NCBI RefSeq assembly: GCF_005116665.1
Contig: NZ_SWCJ01000013.1
Coordinates: 62,001-126,000 of the forward strand
Length of the DNA stretch: 64,000 nucleotides
Origin: Ferrimonas aestuarii
GTDB taxonomy: Bacteria > Pseudomonadota > Gammaproteobacteria > Enterobacterales > Shewanellaceae
Reading direction: 5' to 3'
Positions 19,109 to 28,067 of this stretch are shown piece after piece. Under the pieces are notes generated by a model. It saw only the letters and a program-made list of their open reading frames with translations, was not told where the DNA came from and ran no database searches. A program made the translations under genes and the position numbers. Position 1 is the first letter of the stretch, and each line of letters opens with the position of its first letter.

Positions 19109-19801
19109 ATGGCCACACTATTAGTGATTGAAGACGATGCCGACATCAACGCCTTGGTATCGATGCAACTGGAAGCCAACAACCACCAGGTGCGTCGATG
19201 CCGAGACGGTCGGCAGGGTTATCAACTGGCCAAAACCGGCCAATTTGATCTGATCGTTCTGGATCTAATGCTGCCCAGTATGGATGGCCTCAGTATCTGC
19301 CAATCCCTGCGGCAGGAGGGCTGCATTACGCCCATATTGATGCTGACGGCGCGCACCTCTGAGATCGATCGTGTGGTGGGGCTGGAATCTGGCGCCGATG
19401 ACTACATGACCAAACCCTTTAGTGTTCGAGAGCTGCAGGCCAGAGTAAAGTCACACCTGAGGCGATCGCAACTGCTGGCACAGCCGGTCGATACCCAAAG
19501 TGTGCAATTAGGTCCGCTGCGCCTTGATCCTGAAAAACGTTCAACCCAGCTCAATGGTGACCACATCGACCTGACCTCAACCGAGTTCGATCTGCTGTGG
19601 TATCTGGCTCAGCGACCAGGGCGTGTGTTTAAGCGCGAACAACTGCTTGAGGCCGTTTGGGGCTATCAACATAACGGCTATCAGCACACGGTAAACTCAC
19701 ACATCAACCGCTTACGGGCCAAATTGGAACGGGACCCCGCCAATCCAAAACTGGTGCTGACGGTGTGGGGCGTAGGGTATAAATTCAATGACAAAATTTA
19801 A
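19109..19801 (+). CDS. OmpR/PhoB-family response regulator
   Basis: 230 residues. Receiver domain with acidic pair (IEDD), phospho-acceptor D52 in VLDLMLPSMDG, Thr at LTAR and Lys in MTKPF. C-terminal winged helix with the ELTSTEFDLLWYLAQ-like and YQHTVNSHINRLRAKLE segments. The start is the ATG at 19109 after GAGGAAGAG; an upstream in-frame ATG at 19091 has no ribosome binding site. It lies 49 bases after the spondin lipoprotein gene and overlaps the kinase gene by 14 bases. It probably regulates the spondin genes. Confidence 0.93.
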   Translation: MATLLVIEDDADINALVSMQLEANNHQVRRCRDGRQGYQLAKTGQFDLIVLDLMLPSMDGLSICQSLRQEGCITPILMLTARTSEIDRVVGLESGADDYMTKPFSVRELQARVKSHLRRSQLLAQPVDTQSVQLGPLRLDPEKRSTQLNGDHIDLTSTEFDLLWYLAQRPGRVFKREQLLEAVWGYQHNGYQHTVNSHINRLRAKLERDPANPKLVLTVWGVGYKFNDKI

Positions 19802-21263
19802 CTCACTGTTCTCAAGGCTGGCACTGGTTCAGCTGTTAAGCTTCCTGACGCTCGCCGTGATCCTAGTGTGGGCCAGCGGTCAATTGCACCATGAATTTGA
19901 AGATGAGGTCACCCAAAGACTGCACTTCTCCTTGGCCGAGCACATCGTTCATGAAGGGCCACTGTTTAAGGCCGGTGAACCGGATCCAGCCGCCGTTGAA
20001 CGCGCCTTTCACAATATGATGATTCTGGGAAAAGGGTTTGAATTCTACCTGCTCTCCCCAGATGGCGCCCTACTTAACTACTCAGCCCCCGCAGACAAAA
20101 TAAAGCGCTTGAGAATTCCCCTAACCGCCATTCACGAAGCGCTATCCCAACCGGGAAAACTGCCCCTGAAAGGCCCGGATCCGCGCTCACTCGATCGCAC
20201 CAAGATCTTCTCCGTGGCACCGGTAATACTCGATGGCAATCTGCAGGGCTACCTCTACATCATCATTAACGGTGAAATCTACGATTCGATGTTAGCGCAA
20301 GTGAATGACCACTCTTGGCTAACGTGGGCCACCTTAGTTATTGCTGCCACCGCAGGGTTTCTGCTGCTCACCAGCCTCGGACTGTTCTCTTGGTTAACAC
20401 GACCATTGCAGCGCTTAGCTGGGGACATTGAACACAGGCAAACTCAGGGGTTCTCAGGCCAGTTACCACTGAAAGATTCCGCCTACAGCAGCGCCACCGA
20501 AATTCATCAGATTCACACCGCCTTTGATGCCCTGTCGCTCAAACTGCAACAGCAGTATCAAAAGGTGAAATCGGTGGATGAGATGCGCCGCGAATTGCTG
20601 GCCCACGTGAGCCACGACATTCGCACACCTCTGGCCTCCCTTCAGGGCTACTTGGAAACCTGGTTGCTGCAACACAAACAGGGGCAACAGCCAGATCCAG
20701 CCTACGTTGAGATCGCCCATCAAAACGCAGGAAAAATTCACAAAATGGTGGAACAGCTGATGGAGTTAGCTCGGCTCGAGAGCGCTCAAGTACCACTGCA
20801 GATTGAGCTAGTGAACATCGCCGAGCTGGTTCAGGATGTACTGCAAAAATATCAGCCGGCCGCCAGTGATAAACAGGTGCTGCTGGATCTGCACCCAAAA
20901 AATGGCTCCATGATGGTGATGGCCGACATCGAAAAGCTGGAGCGGGTATTTACCAACCTCGTCGACAATGCTCTGCGCCACTGCGATGCCGGTGACAGCA
21001 TCTGCATTCGCTTCAATGCCGTAGAGCAAGGGCTGGAGGTTTCGGTCGCAGACAGTGGCATCGGCATTCCCGCCGCAGACCTGCCCCACATCTTCGACGC
21101 CCACTTCAAAGCCGCCAACAGCATTCGCGGTGACAGTGCGCACTCTGGTTTAGGGCTTGCCATCACCAAACGATTGCTCGAACTTCACAAGGCCGTCATC
21201 GAAGTTCGCAGCCAAGTGCAACAGGGAACCGAGTTCCGCTTTACTTTGCCCCAGCAGGCCTAA
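19788..21263 (+). CDS. Sensor histidine kinase partner
   Basis: 491 residues. Helix at ~10-30, a ~140-residue periplasmic sensor, a second helix ~178-200, a HAMP-like linker, the dimerisation H-box HVSHDIRTPLASL with H276, N-box NLVDNALRH, and G boxes DSGIGIP and SGLGLAITKRL. It autophosphorylates and passes phosphate to the overlapping response regulator. The ligand is unknown, but linkage to two exported spondin proteins suggests envelope or surface sensing. Confidence 0.93.
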   Translation: MTKFNSLFSRLALVQLLSFLTLAVILVWASGQLHHEFEDEVTQRLHFSLAEHIVHEGPLFKAGEPDPAAVERAFHNMMILGKGFEFYLLSPDGALLNYSAPADKIKRLRIPLTAIHEALSQPGKLPLKGPDPRSLDRTKIFSVAPVILDGNLQGYLYIIINGEIYDSMLAQVNDHSWLTWATLVIAATAGFLLLTSLGLFSWLTRPLQRLAGDIEHRQTQGFSGQLPLKDSAYSSATEIHQIHTAFDALSLKLQQQYQKVKSVDEMRRELLAHVSHDIRTPLASLQGYLETWLLQHKQGQQPDPAYVEIAHQNAGKIHKMVEQLMELARLESAQVPLQIELVNIAELVQDVLQKYQPAASDKQVLLDLHPKNGSMMVMADIEKLERVFTNLVDNALRHCDAGDSICIRFNAVEQGLEVSVADSGIGIPAADLPHIFDAHFKAANSIRGDSAHSGLGLAITKRLLELHKAVIEVRSQVQQGTEFRFTLPQQA

Positions 21264-21349
21264 GGGTTGCTTATCGTTGGCGAGAAAATCCAAACCACAG
21301 CAACCCAGTTCCAGCACAAAAATGAGTACGAAAGGTCAACCGCCCCGAA

Positions 21350-21874
21350 CTAGCGGCACCAAGCGGTGCCTAGGGGCTTGGCTAGCTCTTCGGCCAACAG
21401 CTGCTCTCGCAGCGACTGAGACTGCCCCTGTGTCAGCAACTCCCCACTGGCTTGATAGCCGCCGCCACTGCCTGCAGTCACTTCTATCAGTTGCCACTGC
21501 TGCTGCCCTAACCAAAACTGCAAGGCACGCACGGCATTCTTCTCGTCATTACAGGCACCAGGACTGGCGGGAAGAGCCAGTCCGCGAATGGTCACCGGTG
21601 TCACTTTGCCCCCGGCTAACTTAAGCAACAATCGTCCTTGGGCATCCACCCCCATCAAGGTTTCTACTTCCACCTTTGGAATGAAGATCGGTGCCTTACT
21701 CAGCCGCTCAGGCTTTGGCATGGCATCACCCTGAGCCAGCTTCTGCTCACTCTTTGCTGGTACGGTTTGGGTGGCCACCGTTGGCTCCTCGGTCGCGTAA
21801 GGTTTATTGAATGTGGTATTCACATTACAGCCACTTAACAACAGTGCCGCTGAAATCACAGCCAAACGAATCAT
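21350..21874 (-). CDS. Lipoprotein with degenerate SNase-like C-terminal domain
   Basis: 174 residues. Lipobox LLSGC at the N-terminus, with GGGAGAGG before the ATG at 21874; this start is preferred over one 20 codons upstream. After a Pro/Thr-rich linker, the last ~90 residues have the order of a staphylococcal nuclease-like OB fold (VTIRGLALPA, a Cys-x-x-Glu, a helix ending FWLGQQQ, then a late LLAEELAKPLG helix), but the catalytic Arg/Asp/Glu set is not evident. Probably a non-enzymatic relative; the resemblance is tentative. Convergent with the kinase gene. Confidence 0.55.
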   Translation of the reverse strand: MIRLAVISAALLLSGCNVNTTFNKPYATEEPTVATQTVPAKSEQKLAQGDAMPKPERLSKAPIFIPKVEVETLMGVDAQGRLLLKLAGGKVTPVTIRGLALPASPGACNDEKNAVRALQFWLGQQQWQLIEVTAGSGGGYQASGELLTQGQSQSLREQLLAEELAKPLGTAWCR

Positions 21875-22085
21875 CACCCTCTCCCTGTATTGACGTAAAA
21901 ATCTACAATAAAACAAAGCGGCTCCTGTTACCAACCAGCGCCTTATTTCAGTAAATTCAACTACTAGTAAAAGTCATAACGGCTATATAACTAAAAAGAA
22001 TATAAGGAATATCGATTGGATATATAGAGATCAGCGCCTTTGCTCCCATAATCCTCCTAATTCTGAGATTTCTAGGAGCATAGGT

Positions 22086-22844
22086 ATGTTGTCCATGCTA
22101 ACCAAGGCAGCGGTAATCACTGCCACCCTATCCATGTTTGCCACATTCGCCCAAGCAGCCCAAGAGGTCAAAGTGGGCATGAGTGGTCGCTATTTTCCAT
22201 TCACGTTTTCTAAAAACGATCAGCTGCAAGGCTTCGAAGTGGACGTATGGAATGAGATCGCCAAGCGCAATGATTACGAAGTAAAGTTCGTTACTGCCTC
22301 CTTTTCTGGCCTGTTTGGCATGCTGGAGACCGGCCGCGTCGACACCATCTCTAACCAGATCACCATCAGCCCAGAGCGTCTGGCCAAATACGCATTCAGC
22401 CAGCCTTATGTCTACGACGGTGCTCAGATCGTAGTGCGTCGCGGTAATGACAGCATTCAAAAGATGGCGGATCTTTCTGGTAAGAAAGTGGCGGTAAATC
22501 TGGGCTCTAACTTTGAGCAGATTTTGCGTCAACAACCCAATGCCGATGCGATCACCATCGTCACCTACGACACCAACATCGAACAAGACGTGGCGCTCGG
22601 TCGCATGGACGCCTTTGTTATGGATCGAGTTTCCTCCGCTCAGCTAATTAAGGAATCGCCACTGCCACTTCAACTGGCTGGCGATCCCATCGACACCATC
22701 GAGAATGCCATGCCGTTCTTAAACACCCCACAGCAAGTCAAACTGCGTGATGAGGTGGACGTAGCCCTGAGTGCCATGAAAGCCGACGGCACCTTGGCAG
22801 CCATCTCACAGAAATGGTTCGACGCTGACATCACCCAACCATAA
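22086..22844 (+). CDS. Periplasmic polar amino acid-binding protein of an ABC importer
   Basis: 252 residues with signal peptide (cleavage near AQA-AQ). SBP family 3 features: VGMSGRYFPFTF opening, LQGFEVDVWNEIAKR, FSGLFGMLETGRVD, and KKVAVNLGSNFEQ in the second lobe. It captures a polar amino acid, perhaps cystine or another sulfur amino acid, and delivers it to the permease downstream. AGGAG precedes the first of two possible ATGs (22086, 22095). It is separated from the permease gene by a strong hairpin that probably keeps its mRNA in excess. Confidence 0.9.
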   Translation: MLSMLTKAAVITATLSMFATFAQAAQEVKVGMSGRYFPFTFSKNDQLQGFEVDVWNEIAKRNDYEVKFVTASFSGLFGMLETGRVDTISNQITISPERLAKYAFSQPYVYDGAQIVVRRGNDSIQKMADLSGKKVAVNLGSNFEQILRQQPNADAITIVTYDTNIEQDVALGRMDAFVMDRVSSAQLIKESPLPLQLAGDPIDTIENAMPFLNTPQQVKLRDEVDVALSAMKADGTLAAISQKWFDADITQP

Positions 22845-22893
22845 CGCCCCGCCAAGGGCGACTGCCTGACGCGCTTACTCTTTTGGGTTGTTT

Positions 22894-22920
22894 ACCCACC
22901 TTTGTATGCCAAAGGTGGGT
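22894..22920 (+). terminator. Intercistronic hairpin between binding protein and permease genes
   Basis: 11-bp perfect stem (22894-22904 with 22910-22920) and 5-base loop, followed by TACCTTTATTT, a weak T-rich tail. Such hairpins often terminate partially or protect the binding-protein message. Confidence 0.6.
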
Positions 22921-22962
22921 TACCTTTATTTACATCGATTCACTGTTTGCTGGGAGATCACC

Positions 22963-23628
22963 ATGGATCTGGATTGGAACTACACCCTAGATCTGCTGCC
23001 CATTTTGCTGAAATATCTTGGCACCACCATGGAGATGGCCTTAATTGGCTTCGTGCTAGCCCTAGGGCTGTCCCTCGCCTTGGCGCTGACCCGCGTGTTT
23101 ACCATTCCAGTACTCGATTGGGTGGCCCGGTTGTTCATCTCGTTTTTCCGAGGAACACCACTGTTAGTGCAGCTGTTCTTGCTCTACTACGGTTTGCCTC
23201 AGGTGATCCCAGCGCTATCAGGCATCGATGCATTCACCGCCGCCATCGCCGGTCTGTCATTGCACTTTGCTGCTTACATGGCGGAATCGATTCGCGCCGC
23301 CATTAACGGCATCGCCAGCCACCAAACTGAAGCGGCGATGGCCATCGGCATGACCCGACTTCAAGCCATGCGCCGCATTATTTTGCCTCAGGCATCCCGC
23401 ATCGCTCTGCCGTCGCTAATGAACTACTTCATCGACATGATCAAAAGCACCTCACTGGCGTTTACCCTAGGGGTGACTGAAATCATGGCCAAAGCTCAAA
23501 TGGAAGCCTCATCCAGCTTTCGTTTCTTTGAGAGTTTCATGGCCGTCGCCCTGATCTACTGGGTGGTGGTGGTGATGTTCACCTTTGTGCAAACCAAACT
23601 GGAACAGCGTCTCAACGCCGCTTACTGA
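22963..23628 (+). CDS. Amino acid ABC transporter permease
   Basis: 221 residues from the ATG at 22963, which has GGGAG six bases upstream; the open frame extends 25 codons further up through the hairpin and is not used. Five hydrophobic helices. The sequences FFRGTPLLVQLFLLYYGLP and the EAA loop EAAMAIGMTRLQAMRRIILP mark the His/Glu/Gln permease family. It forms the inner-membrane channel with the ATPase encoded 10 bases downstream, probably as a homodimer. Confidence 0.93.
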   Translation: MDLDWNYTLDLLPILLKYLGTTMEMALIGFVLALGLSLALALTRVFTIPVLDWVARLFISFFRGTPLLVQLFLLYYGLPQVIPALSGIDAFTAAIAGLSLHFAAYMAESIRAAINGIASHQTEAAMAIGMTRLQAMRRIILPQASRIALPSLMNYFIDMIKSTSLAFTLGVTEIMAKAQMEASSSFRFFESFMAVALIYWVVVVMFTFVQTKLEQRLNAAY

Positions 23629-23638
23629 GGAACTTCCC

Positions 23639-24376
23639 ATGCTCGCTATCTCCAACCTCACCAAGCGTTTCGGCGACAACACCGTGCTGGAGGGCATCGA
23701 CCTGTCTCTCGCAGAAGGTGAAATTGTCGCCATTATCGGCCCATCTGGGACCGGCAAGTCGACCCTGCTTCGCTGCATCAACTTTTTAGAAACGCCCACC
23801 GAAGGCCAAATCGAGATCGATGGCCACCGGGTGAACGCCGACTCAAGCAATCAAAAAGCGATCATCGAGCTGAGAAAACGAGCCGCATTTGTGTTTCAAA
23901 ACTACGCTCTGTTTGCCAATAAAACCGCCCAAGAGAACATCGCTGAGGGCCTGATTACGGTATGGAAGCAGCCAAAATCAGAAGCGATGGCCACTGCTGC
24001 CTCGATACTCACCGACATTGGCCTGATCGATCGCAAAGACGCCTACCCTTCGTCACTGTCAGGTGGCCAACAGCAACGCATCGGCATCGGCCGAGCCATG
24101 GCAGCTCACTCTAAGGTAATTCTGTTTGATGAGCCCACTTCCGCCCTGGATCCAGAATGGGTCGATGAGGTGCTGGGCCTGATTAAAACCCTCGCCGAAC
24201 GCAAACAAACCATGATCATCGTTACTCACGAAATGCAGTTTGCCCGAGAGATTGCCGACCGAGTGGTGTTTATGGAGGGTGGCCGAATCGTTGAACAGGG
24301 GCCACCAAGTCAACTGTTTGAAACCCCTCAAGATCCCAGAACCAAGCAGTTTCTGGCTAGAGCATTAAAAGCCTAA
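23639..24376 (+). CDS. Amino acid ABC transporter ATP-binding protein
   Basis: 245 residues. Walker A GPSGTGKST, Q-loop VFQNYALF, signature LSGGQQQRIGIGRAMA, Walker B VILFDEPTSALD and switch VTHEM are all present, so it should be active. The Gly instead of Ala in the signature follow-on is a mild variation. The start MLAISNLTKRF at 23639 fits the family; a longer frame overlaps the permease gene. Third gene of the importer. Confidence 0.94.
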   Translation: MLAISNLTKRFGDNTVLEGIDLSLAEGEIVAIIGPSGTGKSTLLRCINFLETPTEGQIEIDGHRVNADSSNQKAIIELRKRAAFVFQNYALFANKTAQENIAEGLITVWKQPKSEAMATAASILTDIGLIDRKDAYPSSLSGGQQQRIGIGRAMAAHSKVILFDEPTSALDPEWVDEVLGLIKTLAERKQTMIIVTHEMQFAREIADRVVFMEGGRIVEQGPPSQLFETPQDPRTKQFLARALKA

Positions 24377-24479
24377 GCCGATAAAAATGGCGCTCATCAA
24401 CGGGCGCCAGCTCCCCCCTATTTTCCCACCAACTCACTAGAGTACGCCCAGTCATTTCTGGCGCTCTCTTTTAAAACCC

Positions 24480-24962
24480 AATATTGCCGACAAAGATGCT
24501 CACGCCATTCGCGTTATCGCTCCGTCGGGTAACATCTCCATCTACGGGGGCACCAATGCGTACGGTTTTAATGGTGACCAATTGCCACCACAGCAAACTC
24601 AACTGGCGATTCCAAACGGAATTTGGATATCCAAGGACAACTATCTATATTCTCGACCCTGCCAACAACCGAGTTCGACACGTCACGACTGACGGTAAAG
24701 TATCAACGCTATTTGAAGCTCCCGATGGCCTAAAGAGCGGTCGAAGGCCCTAGGTCAGCGATGACCATCAACAAGCCTACTATGCCAATCACCACAGTTT
24801 GCGCCTTTGGCAACGAGGAAAAGGGATCGCCATTGTCGCCGATGGTTTTGTGGAGCTAGGAAAGTAACTCAGGTCAAAAGCCATCGGATCGCCTCCTCTA
24901 AAGCGCAAGGGACCTTACTCTATATCCGCGCCTTAGGTGACATTCAAATTGTCAGCCAGTAA
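24480..24962 (+). pseudogene. Broken NHL-repeat (beta-propeller) gene remnant
   Basis: No intact frame, but coding sense continues through several frames. First frame at 24480: DKDAHAIRVIAPSGNIS and GGTNAYGFNGD. A shift near 24655 leads to ILDPANNRVRHVTTDGKVS, an NHL-repeat pattern. Further shifts lead to a segment reading HHSLRLWQRGKGIAIVADG with stop at 24868, and a last stretch ending DIQIVSQ at the TAA 24960-24962. At least two or three frameshifts or stops break it, and no N-terminal part is found. It fills the gap between the ABC importer and the terminator. Confidence 0.7.
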
Positions 24963-24973
24963 TTTGCAGATAC

Positions 24974-25003
24974 AAAAACGGCTTCCCTAGGGAAGCCGTT
25001 TTT
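24974..25003. terminator. Bidirectional terminator
   Basis: 13-bp stem AAAAACGGCTTCC/GGAAGCCGTTTTT with a CTAG loop. It serves the exported EEP lipoprotein gene on the minus strand and whatever is left of the plus-strand pseudogene. Confidence 0.88.
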
Positions 25004-25019
25004 CGTTTAAGCGTCGAAA

Positions 25020-26414
25020 TTACAGCTCGGCTTTGATCCACACCAGACGGTGATCGGAGCTGACGTTTTTACCCACACCAGGGTTCCAAGTATCGATGCG
25101 AGTCAAACGGGCGTCTTTCATCAGCTTGCTGCCATCTTCGAAAGAGGCTGGCCAAAATACGCCGGAGTCCACGACGTTCAGTTCAGCGGATGGAATCACG
25201 TGATCCAGACGCAAACCCGACACAGAAGTCACCATCTCTGGGTACTTAAGGTCGGTTTCACGGCAATCGCCAATGGCTACGCACTCAGGGCCGCCCAGAG
25301 ACTTAGGCGCATACACACCAAAGGTCGCCAACTGGTTTACCTTGTCGTGGGTCATCAGGTCGTTGATCGCAGTCAGATCGCCGTCACCAGACAGGGGATC
25401 CGCGTTCAAATCGCCCATCACCACGAACATTTCACCGTTTGCTAGGCCACCGGTCACGCCAGCGTCATCGTAGATGTAATCCGCACCGTCGATGTAATCT
25501 ACCCAGAAATCGATCTCAGCACGGTTGTGCATCTTGTTGTAAGGGGCTTCTTCGCCCTTATCGAAGATTGGCGGAGTTGGGTGAGACAGCAGCAAGTGCA
25601 CAGACTTAGTTTCGCCATCGGCAGTCGGTACCTTAACCACGGCATCTACGTGGTTCTTGGAAGACAAGCGCAAGATATCCCACTCGGCTTGGGTGTACCA
25701 AGTCTCATCAGCACACCAATCTGCGGTGTTCCCTTCGGCGCAGTTCACTGGCACGTTGGTCTCACCAGGCATGTCTTTCCACAAGAACTTCTGGAACGTA
25801 CGGCTGTTAGCCGTATCGATTTCAAACTGAGACAGCAGCGCAAAAGCATATTGACCGTGGAAGTTACCAAAGCCATGGGCATCACCCGGAAGGCCAATGG
25901 TGCCGTTGTTATCGATATCAGAGTCGATGGCCAAACCGGTATTGGTGGCATAGCTTTCCGCGTACGGATATTGGATAGGCTGCAACTGCTCGCCTTCGAA
26001 GGTCTGAGGCACACCCAGGTAGTTCAGGCGGAAGCCACGCAGAACCGAGATATCTTCACCTGTGCCATCGTTGTTGAACTCTTTCATCAGCAGTACTGCT
26101 GGACGAGTTTTCTGAATGATGGTGGCGTTATTGCGGATCTGAATCACTTTTTCAGCACGCTTAAGCTCGGCTTCGTCGGTGATGCTGCCATCTTCCCAAC
26201 CGGCAATCAGCGTATCTTGCTCCGCAGGAGTCAAAGCCATCAGGCTGCCCAGCTCTGCGAAATCAGAGTGGTCAAAGGAAAGGTTGAAAGACGCAATATT
26301 CACTTCGGTCGCTGCCACAGGTGGCTCGGGAGTGATTACGTTGGTAGTGTCATCGTTGCAACCAGCCAAAAGTGCAACAGAGATGGCCGCAGCCAACAGG
26401 GATTTAGTTTTCAT
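25020..26414 (-). CDS. Endonuclease/exonuclease/phosphatase-fold lipoprotein
   Basis: 464 residues. Lipobox LLAGC follows a short signal peptide; the start is the ATG at 26414 with GAGGTAA upstream, rather than one nine codons earlier. The body has EEP-superfamily marks: an early VNIASFNLSFDH, GDLNADPLSGDGD in the metal/His region, LRLDHVIPS and a C-terminal SSDHRLVWI with the catalytic Asp-His. Likely an outer-membrane or surface phosphoesterase or nuclease, perhaps releasing phosphate from DNA or phospholipid. A CRP-like site lies ~170 bases upstream. Confidence 0.82.
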   Translation of the reverse strand: MKTKSLLAAAISVALLAGCNDDTTNVITPEPPVAATEVNIASFNLSFDHSDFAELGSLMALTPAEQDTLIAGWEDGSITDEAELKRAEKVIQIRNNATIIQKTRPAVLLMKEFNNDGTGEDISVLRGFRLNYLGVPQTFEGEQLQPIQYPYAESYATNTGLAIDSDIDNNGTIGLPGDAHGFGNFHGQYAFALLSQFEIDTANSRTFQKFLWKDMPGETNVPVNCAEGNTADWCADETWYTQAEWDILRLSSKNHVDAVVKVPTADGETKSVHLLLSHPTPPIFDKGEEAPYNKMHNRAEIDFWVDYIDGADYIYDDAGVTGGLANGEMFVVMGDLNADPLSGDGDLTAINDLMTHDKVNQLATFGVYAPKSLGGPECVAIGDCRETDLKYPEMVTSVSGLRLDHVIPSAELNVVDSGVFWPASFEDGSKLMKDARLTRIDTWNPGVGKNVSSDHRLVWIKAEL

Positions 26415-26586
26415 CAGATTACCTCGAATGTGGGCAAGCAACTCAAGTTACTGCTCCATGGGCTTTTTTTAGTAGAACGAAAACAGCGGATTCAATTTTT
26501 CTAAAATTAATATTTAAATCAATAGAATAGCTAATTTCGTCCCTCTATTTTGCTCGGCATTATAGAGAAGCAACCTGGCAATTCCA

Positions 26587-26602
26587 CGTGATCAAGATCA
26601 CA
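26587..26602. promoter_or_regulatory. Candidate CRP site
   Basis: CGTGA-TCAAGA-TCACA matches the CRP half-site pair TGTGA-N6-TCACA with one mismatch. It lies upstream of the EEP lipoprotein gene. I see no gene in the rest of 26415-26882, which is AT-rich and may also hold the promoter. Confidence 0.45.
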
Positions 26603-26882
26603 GTTACATAGGTGTTCACAACACCGATCATAACCCTTCCATCACCGTTACAGCCGTGGATTATTTTCAAATCAAAAATAGAGAGGTCGGAGGACAGAAC
26701 AATCCCGAAGTGAATTCAAATATTCTCTGGTTTAACAAAGTATTAATAAGAAGTTGGCGCTTACTTTGTCTCGCGAAGGGATAACATTAGATAAATCTAA
26801 TGAAAATAACTGGTTAAACACCTGTTAAATCCAACAGTCATCAACAACAAGCCGAAAGGCTGGAAATGGGAAAAGCCAAAAA

Positions 26883-26914
26883 GCAAAGGCCCCGACTTTC
26901 GTCAGGGCCTTTGC
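26883..26914 (-). terminator. Terminator of tRNA-Leu (CAA)
   Basis: 14-base arms GCAAAGGCCCCGAC and GTCAGGGCCTTTGC pair with one G-T/A-C irregularity around a 4-base loop. On the minus strand the stem is followed by TTTTT-rich sequence (26877-26881). Confidence 0.85.
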
Positions 26915-26922
26915 TCTGTATT

Positions 26923-27009
<87 letters not shown>

Positions 27010-27022
27010 TTTGATGCAGTGC

Positions 27023-27050
27023 ATTATAGAGATGTTCTTGATGAGTGCAA
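27023..27050 (-). promoter_or_regulatory. Promoter of tRNA-Leu (CAA)
   Basis: On the minus strand TTGCAC (27050-27045), 16-base spacer, TATAAT (27028-27023), with the tRNA beginning 14 bases downstream. Confidence 0.8.
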
Positions 27051-27192
27051 GCCTAAACAGATTCAACTGCATACAAATCCAGCAAGCACGGCAAAATCCG
27101 GCACTAAATGCCCAGTTCCCCTTCACGATGACTGTTTTCAAGACAGCAAACTCATTACACTGAACCAAAATATGGGCATCAAGGAGAGAGAG

Positions 27193-27690
27193 ATGCACCC
27201 CCACGCCAATGCCCCCCGGGCGCCCCTAAAACGCCGCCTCGCTACCTTGGTCTACGATGGCTTAGTCGGCTTAGCCGTATACATGGCGGTGGGCGCGCTG
27301 TTCTTTGCCATCTTTGGCGGCTTAGTTAGCAATGGCATCTTGCCAGATCTTGGCCATGAACACGCCATCGATACCCTTCAAGCCAGCCCGGTCTACACCA
27401 TCATCAATGAGCTATTTAAGTTAGCTGGCGTACTGCTGTTCTTCTGCTATTTCTGGCAAAAAAGCGGCCAGACTCTCGGCATGCGCGCTTGGCGTATTAA
27501 AGTACAAAATATCGATGGCAGCCTCATCAGCTGGCGCCAAGGAATCATTCGGGCCATCACCTCTTGCTTTGGCTTGATGAACATCACCTTATTGTTCGGC
27601 GGCACTCAGGTTGCACTTCATGACACTTGGAGCCGCAGCGAAGTAGTGGAACTGACACTGGAGCAAAATCGCGCCCGCCTAGGGGAGTAG
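27193..27690 (+). CDS. RDD-family membrane protein
   Basis: 165 residues from the ATG at 27193, which follows AAGGAGAGAG; upstream in-frame starts have no ribosome binding site and run over the tRNA promoter. The RDD pattern is seen: Arg-Arg-Leu followed by YDG in the first helix, then a second helix with a GQTLGMRAWRIKV motif. Two to three membrane segments. Function of the family is unclear; some members are linked to Na+/H+ exchange. Confidence 0.85.
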   Translation: MHPHANAPRAPLKRRLATLVYDGLVGLAVYMAVGALFFAIFGGLVSNGILPDLGHEHAIDTLQASPVYTIINELFKLAGVLLFFCYFWQKSGQTLGMRAWRIKVQNIDGSLISWRQGIIRAITSCFGLMNITLLFGGTQVALHDTWSRSEVVELTLEQNRARLGE

Positions 27691-27751
27691 CACGGCACAA
27701 GTTCGATAAGCGTCTATCCTTTAGTGACCTTTTAGTCACTTAGGAGTAGCC

Positions 27752-28000
27752 ATGGGGTTCTTAACTTGGATTCTATTAGGACTGGTGGTGGGCATTTTGG
27801 CCAAGTGGATCATGCCCGGTAAAGATGGCGGCGGTTTCTTCATGACCATTCTGCTGGGTATTGGCGGTGCCTTCGTCGGCGGCTACCTCTCCACTCTACT
27901 GGGCTTTGGTGATGTTACTGGCTTTAATCTCAACAGCTTGGTGATCGCCACCCTAGGCGCTCTGTTGGTCCTGTTTATCTACAACAAGATGCGCGCATAA
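27752..28000 (+). CDS. GlsB/YeaQ/YmgE-family small membrane protein
   Basis: 82 residues, nearly all hydrophobic: three helices with the glycine-rich family pattern (WIMPGKDGGGFFMTILLGIGG). Annotated as transglycosylase-associated protein in homologs, often stress-induced. A perfect 6-bp hairpin (27723-27740) sits directly before the TAGGAG ribosome binding site. Confidence 0.9.
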   Translation: MGFLTWILLGLVVGILAKWIMPGKDGGGFFMTILLGIGGAFVGGYLSTLLGFGDVTGFNLNSLVIATLGALLVLFIYNKMRA

Positions 28001-28020
28001 CCGCCCCCAAAACCATCAAA

Positions 28021-28041
28021 AAAGGAGCCACCGGCTCCTTT
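28021..28041. terminator. Terminator between glsB-like gene and lptG
   Basis: 9-bp stem AAAGGAGCC/GGCTCCTTT, 3-base loop, A-run on the left and TTT on the right. Usable in both directions by the convergent genes. Confidence 0.8.
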
Positions 28042-28067
28042 CTATTTTGGCTGCACATTGCGCTTAG

